41,454 nt of DNA from contig DAOUKH010000005.1 of NCBI GenBank assembly GCA_034421515.1, positions 1-41,454 on the forward strand, in the 5' to 3' direction. The stretch comes from DAOUKH01 sp034421515. Its GTDB lineage: Bacteria; Chloroflexota; Dehalococcoidia; SHYB01. The notes under the pieces were generated by a model. The model saw only the letters and a program-made list of their open reading frames with translations. It did no database searches and was not told where the DNA came from. Shown one piece after another: positions 16,023-24,505 of the stretch. Positions within the stretch are counted from its first letter, which is position 1, and every line of letters starts with the position of its first letter. A program made the translations under genes and the position numbers.

Positions 16023-16255
16023 AGCGGCACCCCCGAAGCGACGGTTCCTACCTTCCCCGTAAACGGCCATGCCCCATCCGCGGCGGACATAGCGGCGACG
16101 CAAAAGACGCCGACAGACCGTGGTGGAAGATCGCGTGGCGGAGGAGTGGGATACCTGGTGGGCAATGTGCGAACGTGGTCGGTGTGAGGAGAGGTGGGCC
16201 GTTCCGTCACCTTGACTTGACCAGGCGGGCAAGCGGTCCCCTGTCCCATCGCACA

Positions 16256-16284
16256 TTGACAGCGCCCGGCTCCAGCCTCAGATT
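16256..16284 (+). promoter_or_regulatory. candidate sigma70-type promoter for the GlcG / aldolase / amidohydrolase operon
   Basis: A perfect TTGACA at 16256-16261 is followed after 17 bases by CAGATT at 16279-16284, which matches three of six -10 positions. The predicted transcript would start near 16291 and reach the ATG at 16308 after a short leader. The rest of the 16023-16307 gap shows no gene. Confidence 0.4.
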
Positions 16285-16307
16285 GTTGTCCAAGGTGGCA
16301 AGAGGCT

Positions 16308-16718
16308 ATGGCTCTATCGCTCGACACCGCTATGGCGATCGTCCGCGCGGCCGTAGCGGAGGCCGCGGCGGCGCAGGCTGCCGTTGACATCGCGGTGGTG
16401 GACGCCGGAGGGCGCCTCATCGCGTTCAACCGCATGGAGGGTGCCGAGCCTGCCGGTATCTTCGGTGCGCCCGGAAAGGCGAGCCTGTCCACGGCGTTCG
16501 CCGCCCCCAGTGGCGAGTTAAGAGAGGCGACAGAGCAGCCGTGGGCGCGGGGCCTGCTCGACGTATTGGGCGTCCAGGTCATGGTATGGTCTGGGGCCGA
16601 GCCCATCTTTGAGGGCGGAGAGCTCGTCGGCGCCATTGGGGTTGCGGGGGCCGCGGCGAAGGACCGGGAGATCGCACGGGCGGCTGTGGCATCGGCCGGG
16701 CTGTCGCACCAGGCGTGA
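16308..16718 (+). CDS. GlcG/HbpS-family protein
   Basis: The 136-residue product fits the small GlcG/HbpS (DUF336, PF03928) fold. It begins with a helix, then the strand AVDIAVVDAGGRLIAF-N-R-M typical of the family, and a Gly/Ala-rich end with LVGAIGVAGAAAKDREIA. Members bind haem or small ligands and often sit in catabolic operons for glycolate, propanediol or aromatic compounds, where their role is poorly defined. The ATG at 16308 is preceded by AGAGG. It heads a run with the HpcH/HpaI aldolase (18 bases later) and an amidohydrolase, so it is probably an accessory of that pathway. A second copy lies at 24506-24898. Confidence 0.85.
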   Translation: MALSLDTAMAIVRAAVAEAAAAQAAVDIAVVDAGGRLIAFNRMEGAEPAGIFGAPGKASLSTAFAAPSGELREATEQPWARGLLDVLGVQVMVWSGAEPIFEGGELVGAIGVAGAAAKDREIARAAVASAGLSHQA

Positions 16719-16736
16719 CTTCAAGGGAGTCTCCAG

Positions 16737-17642
16737 ATGCACAACGGCGTACGGCTCAACAAGGTCATCGATCTCCTTGAGCAGCGCGAGGTTGTCTTCG
16801 GTCGCGTGGTGATGAACGGCAACCTCGACGAGCTCATGTATTGGAACGAGTCCGACTACGACTTCGTCCTCATCGAGATGGAGCACGAGGGTTTCAACTT
16901 CACGAAGCTCCGCCAATCGCTCTCGCAGATGTTGAACCGGCGTCAGATCGTTGACAAAGGAAGCCTTCAGCCGGAAACCATGCCGTTCGCATGGGTGGCC
17001 CCCGACGCCCGCGAGCTCCTCGTGAACCAGTGGGTGGTCCAGCAGACCCTCGACGCCGGTCCCTACGGCCTCATCGTGCCCGGCCTGACGACCGTGGAGG
17101 AGGCGAAGGGCGTCGTGGCCGCCGCGCGGTATCCGCAAGCGCCGGGCGCCAAGGACGCCGATCCCCCTGGCATCCGCGGGTGGTGGAGGCGGTATGCGCC
17201 GCGCTATTGGGGGCTGGCGCCGCAGGACTATTTCGACTCGGCGGACCTCTGGCCACTCGACCCCGATGGCGAGCTGCTGCTCATAGGCATCATCGAGGAT
17301 GCGGAAGGAGTCAAGAACATCCGCGACATCCTCCGCGAGGTGAAGGGCATCGGCGCCATATGGATGGAACACTTCGACTTGGCGTTGTCGGCCGGCGTCA
17401 GGATGGGCGAGCCGTTTCCGGAGCAGGAGCAAGCCTTGCTGAAGGTGCTGGATGCCTGTAAGGAATTCGACGTCCCCTGCGGCGTCGGAGCGAACGATGC
17501 GGCCGAGGCTGAATTGCGGGTCGAGCAGGGCTTTCGCATCATCATCACCGGCATGTTCCGGCCCGACAACTCGATACTCGACGCCGGACGAAGAGCCGCG
17601 GGCCGAACGCCGGGCGATAAGCCGCCCTTGGGGTACACTTGA
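16737..17642 (+). CDS. HpcH/HpaI-family aldolase
   Basis: The 301-residue product resembles the HpcH/HpaI class II aldolases (PF03328), which cleave 2-keto-4-hydroxy acids to pyruvate or a related keto acid plus an aldehyde, using a divalent metal. The opening FGRVVMNGNLDELMYW matches the family's 'limited to one substrate' start. Visible anchors are IEMEHEGFN near residue 46-54, GPYGLIVPGL-TT near 108-120, and IGIIEDAEGVKNI with its metal-ligand acidic residues near 183-195. An unusual Trp-rich insertion (GIRGWWRRYAPRYWG) lies near 145-160 where related enzymes have an R-G-x-R-x-x segment. RBS AAGGGA precedes the ATG at 16737. The stop is seven bases before the amidohydrolase start, so co-translation is likely. 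Substrate unknown. Confidence 0.88.
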   Translation: MHNGVRLNKVIDLLEQREVVFGRVVMNGNLDELMYWNESDYDFVLIEMEHEGFNFTKLRQSLSQMLNRRQIVDKGSLQPETMPFAWVAPDARELLVNQWVVQQTLDAGPYGLIVPGLTTVEEAKGVVAAARYPQAPGAKDADPPGIRGWWRRYAPRYWGLAPQDYFDSADLWPLDPDGELLLIGIIEDAEGVKNIRDILREVKGIGAIWMEHFDLALSAGVRMGEPFPEQEQALLKVLDACKEFDVPCGVGANDAAEAELRVEQGFRIIITGMFRPDNSILDAGRRAAGRTPGDKPPLGYT

Positions 17643-17649
17643 TCGACCT

Positions 17650-18780
17650 ATGGCAGACCATCGGATCATCTCCGCGGATACCCACATCGTCGAGCCGCCC
17701 GACATCTACGCGGCCCGTATCGACCCGAAGCTCCGCGATCAGGCTCCGGTCATGCGGAAGGCCAAGACGGAGGACGGACGGGACTATGACGGCTGGTTCT
17801 ACAACGGAGAACAGGTCGCGACCGTAGGCGTGGCCGTCCAGACCGGCCGGCGCTTCGAGGATCCCAGCACCATCGATTGGGTCAGCCCCTGGGAGGAAGT
17901 GCCCAAGGCTGCCTACGATTCCCATGAAATGGTCAAGGCGCTTGCCGAGGACGGCGTGTGGGGCGCCCTGCTTCAGCCCAGCATCGGCCTTGTGTGGTGG
18001 AAGCTTCCCGATAGCGCCCTGCTCAGCAGTCTGTGCCGCGCCTACAACGATTGGATGGCCGACTTCGTCAAGCCCCACCCCGGCCGACTGAAGGGGTTCG
18101 CCTGCTTGAACCTCGACGACATCGACGAGGCGGTCGCCGAGCTCGACCGCTGCGCCAAGATGGGCCTTTCCGGCGCCATGATTCCGGTCAGTCCGCCGCC
18201 GGAGGAAACGTATATGGACGAACGGTATGAGCCGCTCTGGGCCGCGGCCCAGGACGCTGGGATGCCGCTCAACCTCCACCTCGGCACGAACCGTGCCGGT
18301 CCCGGCGCGGCGCTCAGCGTCACTGCCAACACCGCCATGGGACGAGCGACGAACGACTACTGGGTGCGGGTCTCCCTGGCGGCCATCATCTTCGCCGGCG
18401 TCCTCGACCGCTACCCGCGGCTCTGCGTCGGCTCGGTGGAGCACGAGATCGCTTGGGTTCCCCACTGGCTCAATCAGATGGACTTCGCCTACCGCGAGCG
18501 GCGCATGTACACTGGCGGCTGGACGTCGAAGTCGGGGCTGCTGCCGAGCGAGTTCTGGAAGCGCAACATGTTCGGCACCTTCATCGACGACTTCGTGGGC
18601 GTGAAGATGCGCGACTACATCGGCGTCGACAACATCATGTGGGGCACCGACTACCCCCACGCCGAGTCCTCGTGGCCGAAGTCACTCGAGCTCTTTGGCA
18701 AGATGTTCGAGGGCGCTTCTGAGGAAGAAAAGCGGAAGGCGAGCTTCGGCAACGCTTCGAAGGTGTTCGGCTTCGTCTAA
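17650..18780 (+). CDS. amidohydrolase-2 family (PF04909) metal-dependent hydrolase/decarboxylase, copy 1
   Basis: The 376-residue product belongs to the amidohydrolase-2 group, which includes ACMSD, gamma-resorcylate decarboxylase and related C-C or C-N bond-cleaving TIM-barrel enzymes. Likely metal and catalytic residues are Asp10/His12 in SADTHIVEP, His210 in LNLHLGTN, His265 in VEHE and Asp334 in WGTDYPHAES. The start is ATG 17650, just after the aldolase stop; it matches the starts of copies 2 and 5, while an upstream extension would overlap the aldolase. It is closest to the copies at 22047 and 31391, sharing VQTGRRF-DP-IDW and Y-R-E-R segments. Decarboxylation or ring/amide hydrolysis are both possible; the sequence cannot decide. 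Confidence 0.92.
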   Translation: MADHRIISADTHIVEPPDIYAARIDPKLRDQAPVMRKAKTEDGRDYDGWFYNGEQVATVGVAVQTGRRFEDPSTIDWVSPWEEVPKAAYDSHEMVKALAEDGVWGALLQPSIGLVWWKLPDSALLSSLCRAYNDWMADFVKPHPGRLKGFACLNLDDIDEAVAELDRCAKMGLSGAMIPVSPPPEETYMDERYEPLWAAAQDAGMPLNLHLGTNRAGPGAALSVTANTAMGRATNDYWVRVSLAAIIFAGVLDRYPRLCVGSVEHEIAWVPHWLNQMDFAYRERRMYTGGWTSKSGLLPSEFWKRNMFGTFIDDFVGVKMRDYIGVDNIMWGTDYPHAESSWPKSLELFGKMFEGASEEEKRKASFGNASKVFGFV

Positions 18781-18792
18781 GCCCGCCCGCGC

Positions 18793-19611
18793 TTACCCGG
18801 CGGCCTGCTCGCCAGCGAAGAAGAAGCGCCGCAGGGTTTCGGCCACCTCCCTGGCCCGTAGATCGCAGATCAACGAGCCCACCCCATGGAAGGCGGCCCG
18901 GTCAGCATTGGGCATGGCGTTGCACGCCGCGTCGAAGTGGGGCCAAAGCGTGTCCAAATCGCCGGCCATAAGGAGCAGCGGCATCTTGAGCTGGGGTAGT
19001 TGCCCGGCGAAGTCGTGGTTGAACACCGCCAGGTAGGCCTCGTGATAGCGTTCCCCGGCATGGAGATTCAAGACGGTCTCGCGATGGGCTAGCGCTGCCG
19101 GCATATCCGGCTGCTTGGCCCACGTCCTTTCCCACGTAGCCGTGAGATGTGAGCTGTCCCTTGCCACCACGATCGGCTGCACCGCAGCCCTCCGCTCGGC
19201 CTTCTCCTCTTCGGAGAGGAACGGTGGTCCCGAGAGCGCCATTTTCAGGGGCAAGTCCGGATGGTCGTAGGCCATCTGCACCGCGATCGATGCGCCGGTG
19301 TGGTGCCCGAAGAGCCAGCAGCGGTCGATGCCCATGGCTTTGAGGGACGCGTAGAGGACGTCGGCGTAATACTTGATGGAGGCCACTTCCGGGGGAGCCT
19401 CTGTGCCGCCGAACCCGGGAGTGTCGGGGGCGAAGAACCAGACCCCTTCACCAAGCTCGTTGCAAAGCGCTTCATACATGACCGACGAGCTGGCGGTCTG
19501 ATGAAAGAGCACGAGCGGTATGCCCGTCGGGGGCCCCGGCGATGACCGGTAGTGGACCTGGCCGTAAGGCGTGTCCATGTAGCCCTTTACGATGTGCTGT
19601 TTACCGGTCAT
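18793..19611 (-). CDS. alpha/beta-hydrolase-fold protein with GHHTG elbow, copy 1
   Basis: The 272-residue product has an alpha/beta-hydrolase fold: FHQT oxyanion region at 36-39, DTPGFGG at 63-69, elbow FGHHTGAS at 101-108 and LLLMAGDLDT carrying the usual acidic position. The nucleophile site, Ser in G-x-S-x-G, is His104. The site of the catalytic His near the C-terminus appears to be Asp (SLICDLRA), whereas copies 2 and 3 have His there. It may therefore not be a hydrolase. The start is ATG at 19611, because copies 2 and 3 begin a similar distance before the first strand and because the candidate promoter at 19626-19655 lies just upstream. An in-frame upstream codon at 19665 is an alternative. 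It is convergent with amidohydrolase copy 1, twelve bases stop to stop. Confidence 0.85.
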   Translation of the reverse strand: MTGKQHIVKGYMDTPYGQVHYRSSPGPPTGIPLVLFHQTASSSVMYEALCNELGEGVWFFAPDTPGFGGTEAPPEVASIKYYADVLYASLKAMGIDRCWLFGHHTGASIAVQMAYDHPDLPLKMALSGPPFLSEEEKAERRAAVQPIVVARDSSHLTATWERTWAKQPDMPAALAHRETVLNLHAGERYHEAYLAVFNHDFAGQLPQLKMPLLLMAGDLDTLWPHFDAACNAMPNADRAAFHGVGSLICDLRAREVAETLRRFFFAGEQAAG

Positions 19612-19625
19612 CGCGGAGGCGTCGT

Positions 19626-19655
19626 ACGCTATGGTTGTGCGGCTCGCCGTGTCAA
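19626..19655 (-). promoter_or_regulatory. candidate promoter for the alpha/beta-hydrolase copy 1 (leader very short)
   Basis: On the minus strand TTGACA (19650-19655) is followed after 18 bases by TAGCGT (19626-19631). Transcription would begin near 19619, about eight bases before the ATG at 19611. No Shine-Dalgarno is seen before that ATG, consistent with a leaderless or near-leaderless message. Confidence 0.35.
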
Positions 19656-19676
19656 GCGCCCGCACCGTCCGGCGCC

Positions 19677-19682
19677 TATAAT
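19677..19682 (+). promoter_or_regulatory. candidate -10 element for the FAD monooxygenase operon
   Basis: A perfect TATAAT lies 27 bases before the GTG at 19710, with GGGAGGGGAGG between. No convincing -35 is visible at 16-18 bases upstream, so it may depend on an activator or another sigma factor. It faces the divergent hydrolase promoter. Confidence 0.3.
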
Positions 19683-19709
19683 GGCGGCAGATCGGGAGGG
19701 GAGGGCGTC

Positions 19710-20924
19710 GTGACCGCAGAACGCGTCGTCATCGCGGGAGGCGGCCCGGTGGGTCTGACGGCCGCCGTGGCGCTCGCCCGCCAGGGCATACCCTCGCTCG
19801 TCCTCGAAGCTCACACGGAGCTTGTTGAGGAGCTGCGGGCATCGACCTTCCACCCGCCCACCGTCGAGATGCTCGACGACCTCGGAATTGCCCAGGAGTT
19901 GCTCGCGCAAGGACTCAAGGCGGACAAGTACCAGTTCCGCGACCGCCACGAGGGTCTCGTGGCCGAATTCGATCTCGGCCTCCTCAAGGACGACACGAGA
20001 TACCCCTTCCGCCTTCAACTGGAGCAGTACTCGCTGTGTGTCGAAGCCCTGAAGGCAATTGAAGAGAGCGACCTCACGGAGGTGCGGTTCAGTCATAGCG
20101 TGACTGGAGCCGAGCCTGCCGGCGATCACGCCGTCGTGACCGCCGAGACGCCGGAGGGAACGCAGCAATTCAAGGGAGCGTTCGCCATCGGGGCGGAGGG
20201 GCTCAGCTCGCCGACCCGGGTGTCGCTGGGCCTGAAGTTCCAGGGGATTGCCTACCCAGAACGCTACTTGTCCCAATTCGTGCCCTTCGATCTCCAGTCC
20301 TTGATCACCGGCCTCTCGCACGTGGCCTACGTCGGCGACTATCCCGACTGGCACGCCCTGATCCACACCCCCACCGAGTGGCGCGTCCTTTTCCCCACCC
20401 GGCCCGAGGAGACCTTCTTCGACGATCCCGACCTTGACGAAGAGACGCTGGAACGGGTTGGGCAGGAACGGCTTCAGCGAGTCTACCCGACAGGGAAGCC
20501 CTATCCGGTGAAGATGCGCCGCATCTATCGCGTGCATCAGCGCGTGGCGGAGGACTATCGCCGCGGACGTGTGGTCATAGCGGGAGATGCGGCGCACGTG
20601 AACAACCCCCTGGGAGGCATGGGCCTCAACGGCGGAGTCCACGATGCGGTGAACCTGGCCGAGAAGATCGGACGCATCTGGCGCGGCGAGGCGGACCTGG
20701 ACCTTCTCGACCGGTACACCAAGGAGCGCCGCACCGTCGCCATCGAGGTGGTGCAGCGGCAGACCGAGCAGAACGCCCGCGACATCGGCGAAAAGGACCC
20801 CGAGACGAGGCGGCGCCGCAACGACGACATGCGCCGCCTCGCCGACGATCCTGAGAAGGCGCGCCAGTACTTGCTGCGCACGTCAATGATCGAAAGCCTC
20901 AGGCAAGTCGCCGCCATGGAATAG
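19710..20924 (+). CDS. PHBH-type FAD-dependent aromatic monooxygenase
   Basis: The 404-residue product matches group A flavoprotein monooxygenases (PF01494), which hydroxylate phenolic or other aromatic substrates with NAD(P)H and O2. The FAD dinucleotide motif is VVIAGGGPVGLTAA at residues 6-19. The ribityl-binding GD motif lies in VVIAGDAAHVNNPLGGMGLN near 288-307. The DG motif, normally G-A-D-G, reads GAEG near 156-159. Length is usual for the single-component type. The start is GTG at 19710, because it places the FAD motif at the N-terminus and follows a strong GGGAGGGGAGG; an upstream open frame is ignored. The alcohol dehydrogenase gene follows after eight bases. Together they suggest oxidation of a cyclic or aromatic compound. 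Confidence 0.92.
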   Translation: MTAERVVIAGGGPVGLTAAVALARQGIPSLVLEAHTELVEELRASTFHPPTVEMLDDLGIAQELLAQGLKADKYQFRDRHEGLVAEFDLGLLKDDTRYPFRLQLEQYSLCVEALKAIEESDLTEVRFSHSVTGAEPAGDHAVVTAETPEGTQQFKGAFAIGAEGLSSPTRVSLGLKFQGIAYPERYLSQFVPFDLQSLITGLSHVAYVGDYPDWHALIHTPTEWRVLFPTRPEETFFDDPDLDEETLERVGQERLQRVYPTGKPYPVKMRRIYRVHQRVAEDYRRGRVVIAGDAAHVNNPLGGMGLNGGVHDAVNLAEKIGRIWRGEADLDLLDRYTKERRTVAIEVVQRQTEQNARDIGEKDPETRRRRNDDMRRLADDPEKARQYLLRTSMIESLRQVAAME

Positions 20925-20932
20925 GGGGACGT

Positions 20933-22033
20933 ATGAAAGCCGCGGTGCTCCTGGAGAACAACACGCCGCTGGTGGTGGAAGACCTGGACCTTGCCGAACC
21001 CAAGCAGGGTGAGGTCTTGGTCCGCTATGCCGCCAGCGGCGTCTGTCACACCGACCTCAGCATGATGCAGGCGCTGCGCCCCATTCCGCTCCCCATGGTC
21101 TTGGGCCACGAAGGCGCCGGCGTCGTCGAGAGGGTCGGGCCCGGCGTCACGCGCACCAAGCCGGGCGACCATTTCATCGCCAACCCCGAACCTTTCTGCG
21201 GCAGATGCAAGTTCTGTGCCTCCGGGCGGTCCAACATTTGCCTGATGCGGGGCACGCCCAAGAACCTCTTCAAGATGCTCGATAACACCTATCGAGTCCA
21301 CCGCAACGGCGAGCCCGTGCATACCCTTCTCCAGATCGGCACCTTCTCCCATCAGGCGGTCGTGCCCGAGGAGTGCGTAATCCCGATAAGGAAGGACGCG
21401 CCGCTCGACAAGGTCTGCCTCGTCGGCTGCGGGGCGATGTCCGGCGTCGGCTCGGTCTTCAACCGGGCCAAGGTCGAACCGGGAAGCAGCGTCGCGGTGT
21501 TCGGCTGCGGCGGCGTTGGCCTCTGCGTCGTGCAGGGGGCGGCCATCGCGGGCGCCGGCAGGATCATCGCCGTCGACATTCTCAAGGAAAAGCTCGACAT
21601 GGCCGAGCATTTCGGCGCCACCCACGTCATCGACGCCTCCCGTGAAGAACCCGTCAGCCGCATCCAGCAGCTCACCGACGATCTGGGCGTCGACTACGCG
21701 TTCGAGGCGGTCGGCACGGCAAAGACCGTAGAGGATGCATTCGCCAGCGTGCACCGCGGCGGGACCTGCGTCATGATCGGCCTTCCCCCGGTGGGAACGA
21801 AGATCACGTTGGATGTGGACGTGATTCGCCCCGAGCGTGTGCTCATGGCCAGCGGCTTCGGCGGGGCCAGGCAGTCGATCGATCTCCCGATGCTCGTGGA
21901 CCTGTACATGTCGGGCAAGCTCAAGCTGGACGAGCTCATCAGCCGGACGCTGCCGTTGGAAGAGGTGAACACCGCCCTAGGCGAGTTGCAACATGGGCGC
22001 GTGGCCCGCAGCGTCTTGAAGTACGACGCCTGA
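20933..22033 (+). CDS. zinc-dependent alcohol dehydrogenase (medium-chain, class III-like)
   Basis: The 366-residue product is a medium-chain zinc dehydrogenase that oxidises alcohols, or thiol adducts of aldehydes, with NAD. Catalytic zinc ligands are Cys38 (GVCHTD) and His59 (GHEGAG), with a third Cys likely in VGCGAMSGVG near 166-168. Four structural-zinc cysteines lie at 89, 92, 95 and 103 in the CGRC-x-x-C pattern. The NAD fold shows VFGCGGVGL near 190-198 and an Asp ending the second strand (IIAVD), which favours NAD over NADP. RBS AGGGGG precedes the ATG. It lies between the monooxygenase (8 bases) and amidohydrolase copy 2 (13 bases), so the three are probably one operon. The true substrate is unknown. 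Confidence 0.94.
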   Translation: MKAAVLLENNTPLVVEDLDLAEPKQGEVLVRYAASGVCHTDLSMMQALRPIPLPMVLGHEGAGVVERVGPGVTRTKPGDHFIANPEPFCGRCKFCASGRSNICLMRGTPKNLFKMLDNTYRVHRNGEPVHTLLQIGTFSHQAVVPEECVIPIRKDAPLDKVCLVGCGAMSGVGSVFNRAKVEPGSSVAVFGCGGVGLCVVQGAAIAGAGRIIAVDILKEKLDMAEHFGATHVIDASREEPVSRIQQLTDDLGVDYAFEAVGTAKTVEDAFASVHRGGTCVMIGLPPVGTKITLDVDVIRPERVLMASGFGGARQSIDLPMLVDLYMSGKLKLDELISRTLPLEEVNTALGELQHGRVARSVLKYDA

Positions 22034-22046
22034 TCGGAGGTCCGCC

Positions 22047-23192
22047 GTGAGCGAATACAAGATCATCTCGGCCGATACTCATATCGTCGAGCCGCCGGAC
22101 CTCTTCGAGGAGCGGATGGACCATCGCTTCCGCGACCGTGCCCCTCGGCTCAACGTTGCGAAGAACGAGGATGGAATCAATCACCACGCCTGGTTCGTCG
22201 ACGGCAAGCTGATGGCGCCGCTCGGCGTCACCGTCCAGACCGGCCGCCGCTTCGACGACCCTGACACCATCGACTGGCTCGCCACCTGGCCGGAGATCCC
22301 CAAGGCGGGGTACGAGCCTGGAGAGTACCTGAAAGCCCTGGAGGAAGACGGTCTGTGGGGAGGCATCCTCCAGCCCAGCGTCGGCCTGGTGTGGTGGCGT
22401 ATCGAAGACTCGGCGCTCTGCACCGCGATCCAACAGGCCTACAACGACTGGATCGCCGACTTCGCCAACACCTACCCCAAGCGCCTCAAGGGAATGGCGT
22501 GCATCAACGTGGACAACGTGATCGAGGCCTGCGAGGAGCTCGAACGTTGCCGCAAGATGGGGCTGACCGGGGCGATGATCCCCGTCTACCCCGGCCCGGA
22601 CCGGCTCTACAGCCATCCCATACACGAGCGGCTGTGGTGGACGGCCCAAGACTTGGAGATCCCGCTGTGCCTCCACGTCGGCACCAACCGGGGGTCGGGC
22701 GGCGCGGTTTCGCTCTCAAGCGAAGTCACGAACCTGGCCCCGTCGAGCCGGGCCACAAACGACTACTGGGTCCGCTTCGCCATGTGCGACATGATCTTCG
22801 CCGGCGTGTTCGACCGCTTCCCCAAGCTGAAGGTCGGCTCCGTCGAGCATGAAATGGGCTGGATCCCCCACTGGCTGAACAACATGGACTTCACCTATCG
22901 AGAACGCCCCGTCTTCACCGATTGGTGGAAGTCCAAGTCGGGCCTCACCCCCAGCGAGTTCTGGCACCAGAACATGTTCGTGACCTTCACCGAGGACGAC
23001 CTGGGAGTGGAGCTGCGAGACAAGATCGGCGTGGACAACATGCTCTGGGGCAACGACTACCCCCACGCCGAGTCCTCATGGCCGCGGTCGATGGAGTTCC
23101 TCGACCGCATCCTCGCCGACATGGATGAGATCGAGCGCCGCAAGGTGACGAGCGGCAACGTGGCCAAGCTCTTCGGCTTCGATCTCGACTAG
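22047..23192 (+). CDS. amidohydrolase-2 family protein (PF04909), copy 2
   Basis: The 381-residue product is a close relative of copies 1 and 5. Asp10/His12 (SADTHIVEPPD), the LCLHVGTN strand with a metal His, VEHEMGW and WGNDYPHAESSW form the expected TIM-barrel active site. The start is GTG 22047 with GGAGG seven bases upstream. It is the third gene of the run monooxygenase, alcohol dehydrogenase, amidohydrolase, which suggests it acts on the oxidised product. Convergent with copy 3; the 44-base gap between them has no strong terminator. Confidence 0.93.
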   Translation: MSEYKIISADTHIVEPPDLFEERMDHRFRDRAPRLNVAKNEDGINHHAWFVDGKLMAPLGVTVQTGRRFDDPDTIDWLATWPEIPKAGYEPGEYLKALEEDGLWGGILQPSVGLVWWRIEDSALCTAIQQAYNDWIADFANTYPKRLKGMACINVDNVIEACEELERCRKMGLTGAMIPVYPGPDRLYSHPIHERLWWTAQDLEIPLCLHVGTNRGSGGAVSLSSEVTNLAPSSRATNDYWVRFAMCDMIFAGVFDRFPKLKVGSVEHEMGWIPHWLNNMDFTYRERPVFTDWWKSKSGLTPSEFWHQNMFVTFTEDDLGVELRDKIGVDNMLWGNDYPHAESSWPRSMEFLDRILADMDEIERRKVTSGNVAKLFGFDLD

Positions 23193-23236
23193 CCTTCCGT
23201 CGCCGGTAGAGGACGCCGGTTATCGCGAGAGGCCAG

Positions 23237-24355
23237 TCAATTCAGTTGGTAGATCCTCGCCGCGTTGTCGCAGACGATCTTGGACTTCTCGTCCTCCGAG
23301 CAGCCTTCGAGGATCTCGCCGATGATCTCGCGGCTGCGGGGGAACGTCGACTCGATGTGGGGGTAGTCGGAGCCCCAGAGCAGGTTCTCGACGCCGATGT
23401 ACGCGCGGTTCCGCACGCCGATGGCGTCTTGCTGGAAGCTGATGAAGCAGTTCCGGTGGAAGAAGTCGCTGGGCTTCATGTCGTCCTTGAACACGAATCG
23501 CCCCGGCTTCTTGGGCCGATAGAGATACGTGTAGTCGATGCGCTCAAGGAAATGCGGCGCCCAGGAGACCTCTTGCTCGATTGAACCGACAAGGAGCTTG
23601 GGATGCCGCTCGAACACGCCGGAGAAGATCATGTCGGCCAATGACACCCGCACCCAGTGGTCGATGTTGGCAACAAACGACGGGCGAAGCAGCAGGGGTT
23701 TGTCGAACTGCTGCCCGGGACCGGGCCGGTTGGTCCCGAAGTGCAAGCCCAGTGGCATGCCCAGGTCTTCCGCCTCCGCCCACAGCGGTTCGTAGTCGGG
23801 GAGGTGATAGCTGCGGCCTTCCGTGGGATAGGTCGTGATCATCGCGCCGATGAGGCCGAGCCTATGGATGCGCGTCAGCTCCTCCACAGCCGACGGAATG
23901 TCGTCGACATTAAGGAGTCCTACAGCCTTCAGCCGCTTGGGGTACGCGGCCGAGAACTCGGCGACCCAGTCGTTGTAGGCACGGAGCAGCACGGTAAGCA
24001 AGTCGGAATCTTGGAGGTTGTAAAGCGACAACCCGACGCTCGGATAGGAGATGCCTACCTCGATGCCGTCCTGGTCCATGTCCTTGATCCGCTCATCGGG
24101 GAGGTAGCCGCCCTTGCGGATGTTCTCGATTTGTCCGGTGAAGCGAATGCTCTCGGGGTCCTCAAACCGCAGCCCCGTTTGGGTGCCCGGCCCCAGGCTC
24201 ATGAGCTTCTGCTCGCCGCACACCCACCAGTCCTCCTCCGGCTCCCGGACGATATGCGGCGCTCTGTCGCGATAGGCCTGTTCGGTGCGCGTAGTCCAGA
24301 GGTCGATAGGCTCAAAGACGTGGTCGTCGGATGATATGAGTCTCCCCTTGTACAT
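23237..24355 (-). CDS. amidohydrolase-2 family protein (PF04909), copy 3
   Basis: The 372-residue product has Asp10/His12 in SSDDHVFEP, LGLHFGTN and WGSDYPHIES, so the core metal site is conserved. The second-shell motif that reads VEHE in copies 1, 2 and 5 is IEQE here, with His replaced by Gln. It groups with copy 4 (RLISSD start, W-T-x-R segment) rather than with copies 1, 2 and 5. The minus-strand start at 24355 follows GGAGG. It is transcribed away from the GlcG gene at 24506. Substrate unknown. Confidence 0.92.
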   Translation of the reverse strand: MYKGRLISSDDHVFEPIDLWTTRTEQAYRDRAPHIVREPEEDWWVCGEQKLMSLGPGTQTGLRFEDPESIRFTGQIENIRKGGYLPDERIKDMDQDGIEVGISYPSVGLSLYNLQDSDLLTVLLRAYNDWVAEFSAAYPKRLKAVGLLNVDDIPSAVEELTRIHRLGLIGAMITTYPTEGRSYHLPDYEPLWAEAEDLGMPLGLHFGTNRPGPGQQFDKPLLLRPSFVANIDHWVRVSLADMIFSGVFERHPKLLVGSIEQEVSWAPHFLERIDYTYLYRPKKPGRFVFKDDMKPSDFFHRNCFISFQQDAIGVRNRAYIGVENLLWGSDYPHIESTFPRSREIIGEILEGCSEDEKSKIVCDNAARIYQLN

Positions 24356-24396
24356 CGATGACCTCCGAGCCGCCCCGGCACCCTAGAATCGCGCCA

Positions 24397-24402
24397 ATTC
24401 TA
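24397..24402 (-). promoter_or_regulatory. TAGAAT -10-like element before amidohydrolase copy 3
   Basis: On the minus strand TAGAAT lies 42 bases upstream of the ATG at 24355. No -35 match is visible. The same hexamer precedes two other minus-strand genes here (26867-26872 and 30179-30184) at a similar distance, which is why it is listed. Confidence 0.22.
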
Positions 24403-24441
24403 GCATGGTGCTTTGCCTGCCGACGGTGGAGGCGGGCAAGT

Positions 24442-24470
24442 TTGGTTGACCGGCTTGGGTCTGCTACCAT
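24442..24470 (+). promoter_or_regulatory. weak candidate promoter for GlcG copy 2
   Basis: TTGGTT (24442-24447) and TACCAT (24465-24470) are separated by 17 bases and lie 35 bases before the ATG at 24506. Matches are three and four of six positions. A better -35 word, TTGACC at 24446-24451, is too close to this -10. Confidence 0.2.
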
Positions 24471-24505
24471 TGGGCCGCTCCGAACGCCGGTTAGGGGGCC
24501 GAAAA

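Noticed and set aside
17452..17649. N-terminal extension of amidohydrolase copy 1.
   Set aside because: It overlaps the aldolase gene fully. The ATG at 17650 matches paralogue starts (D10-x-H12).
16518..17705. Minus-strand frame of 395 codons over the aldolase.
   Set aside because: It is antisense to a well-supported aldolase gene and has no family resemblance.
20555..21754. Minus-strand frame of about 400 codons over the monooxygenase and alcohol dehydrogenase.
   Set aside because: It spans two conserved + strand genes with intact motifs. The translation matches no family and mirrors codon bias.
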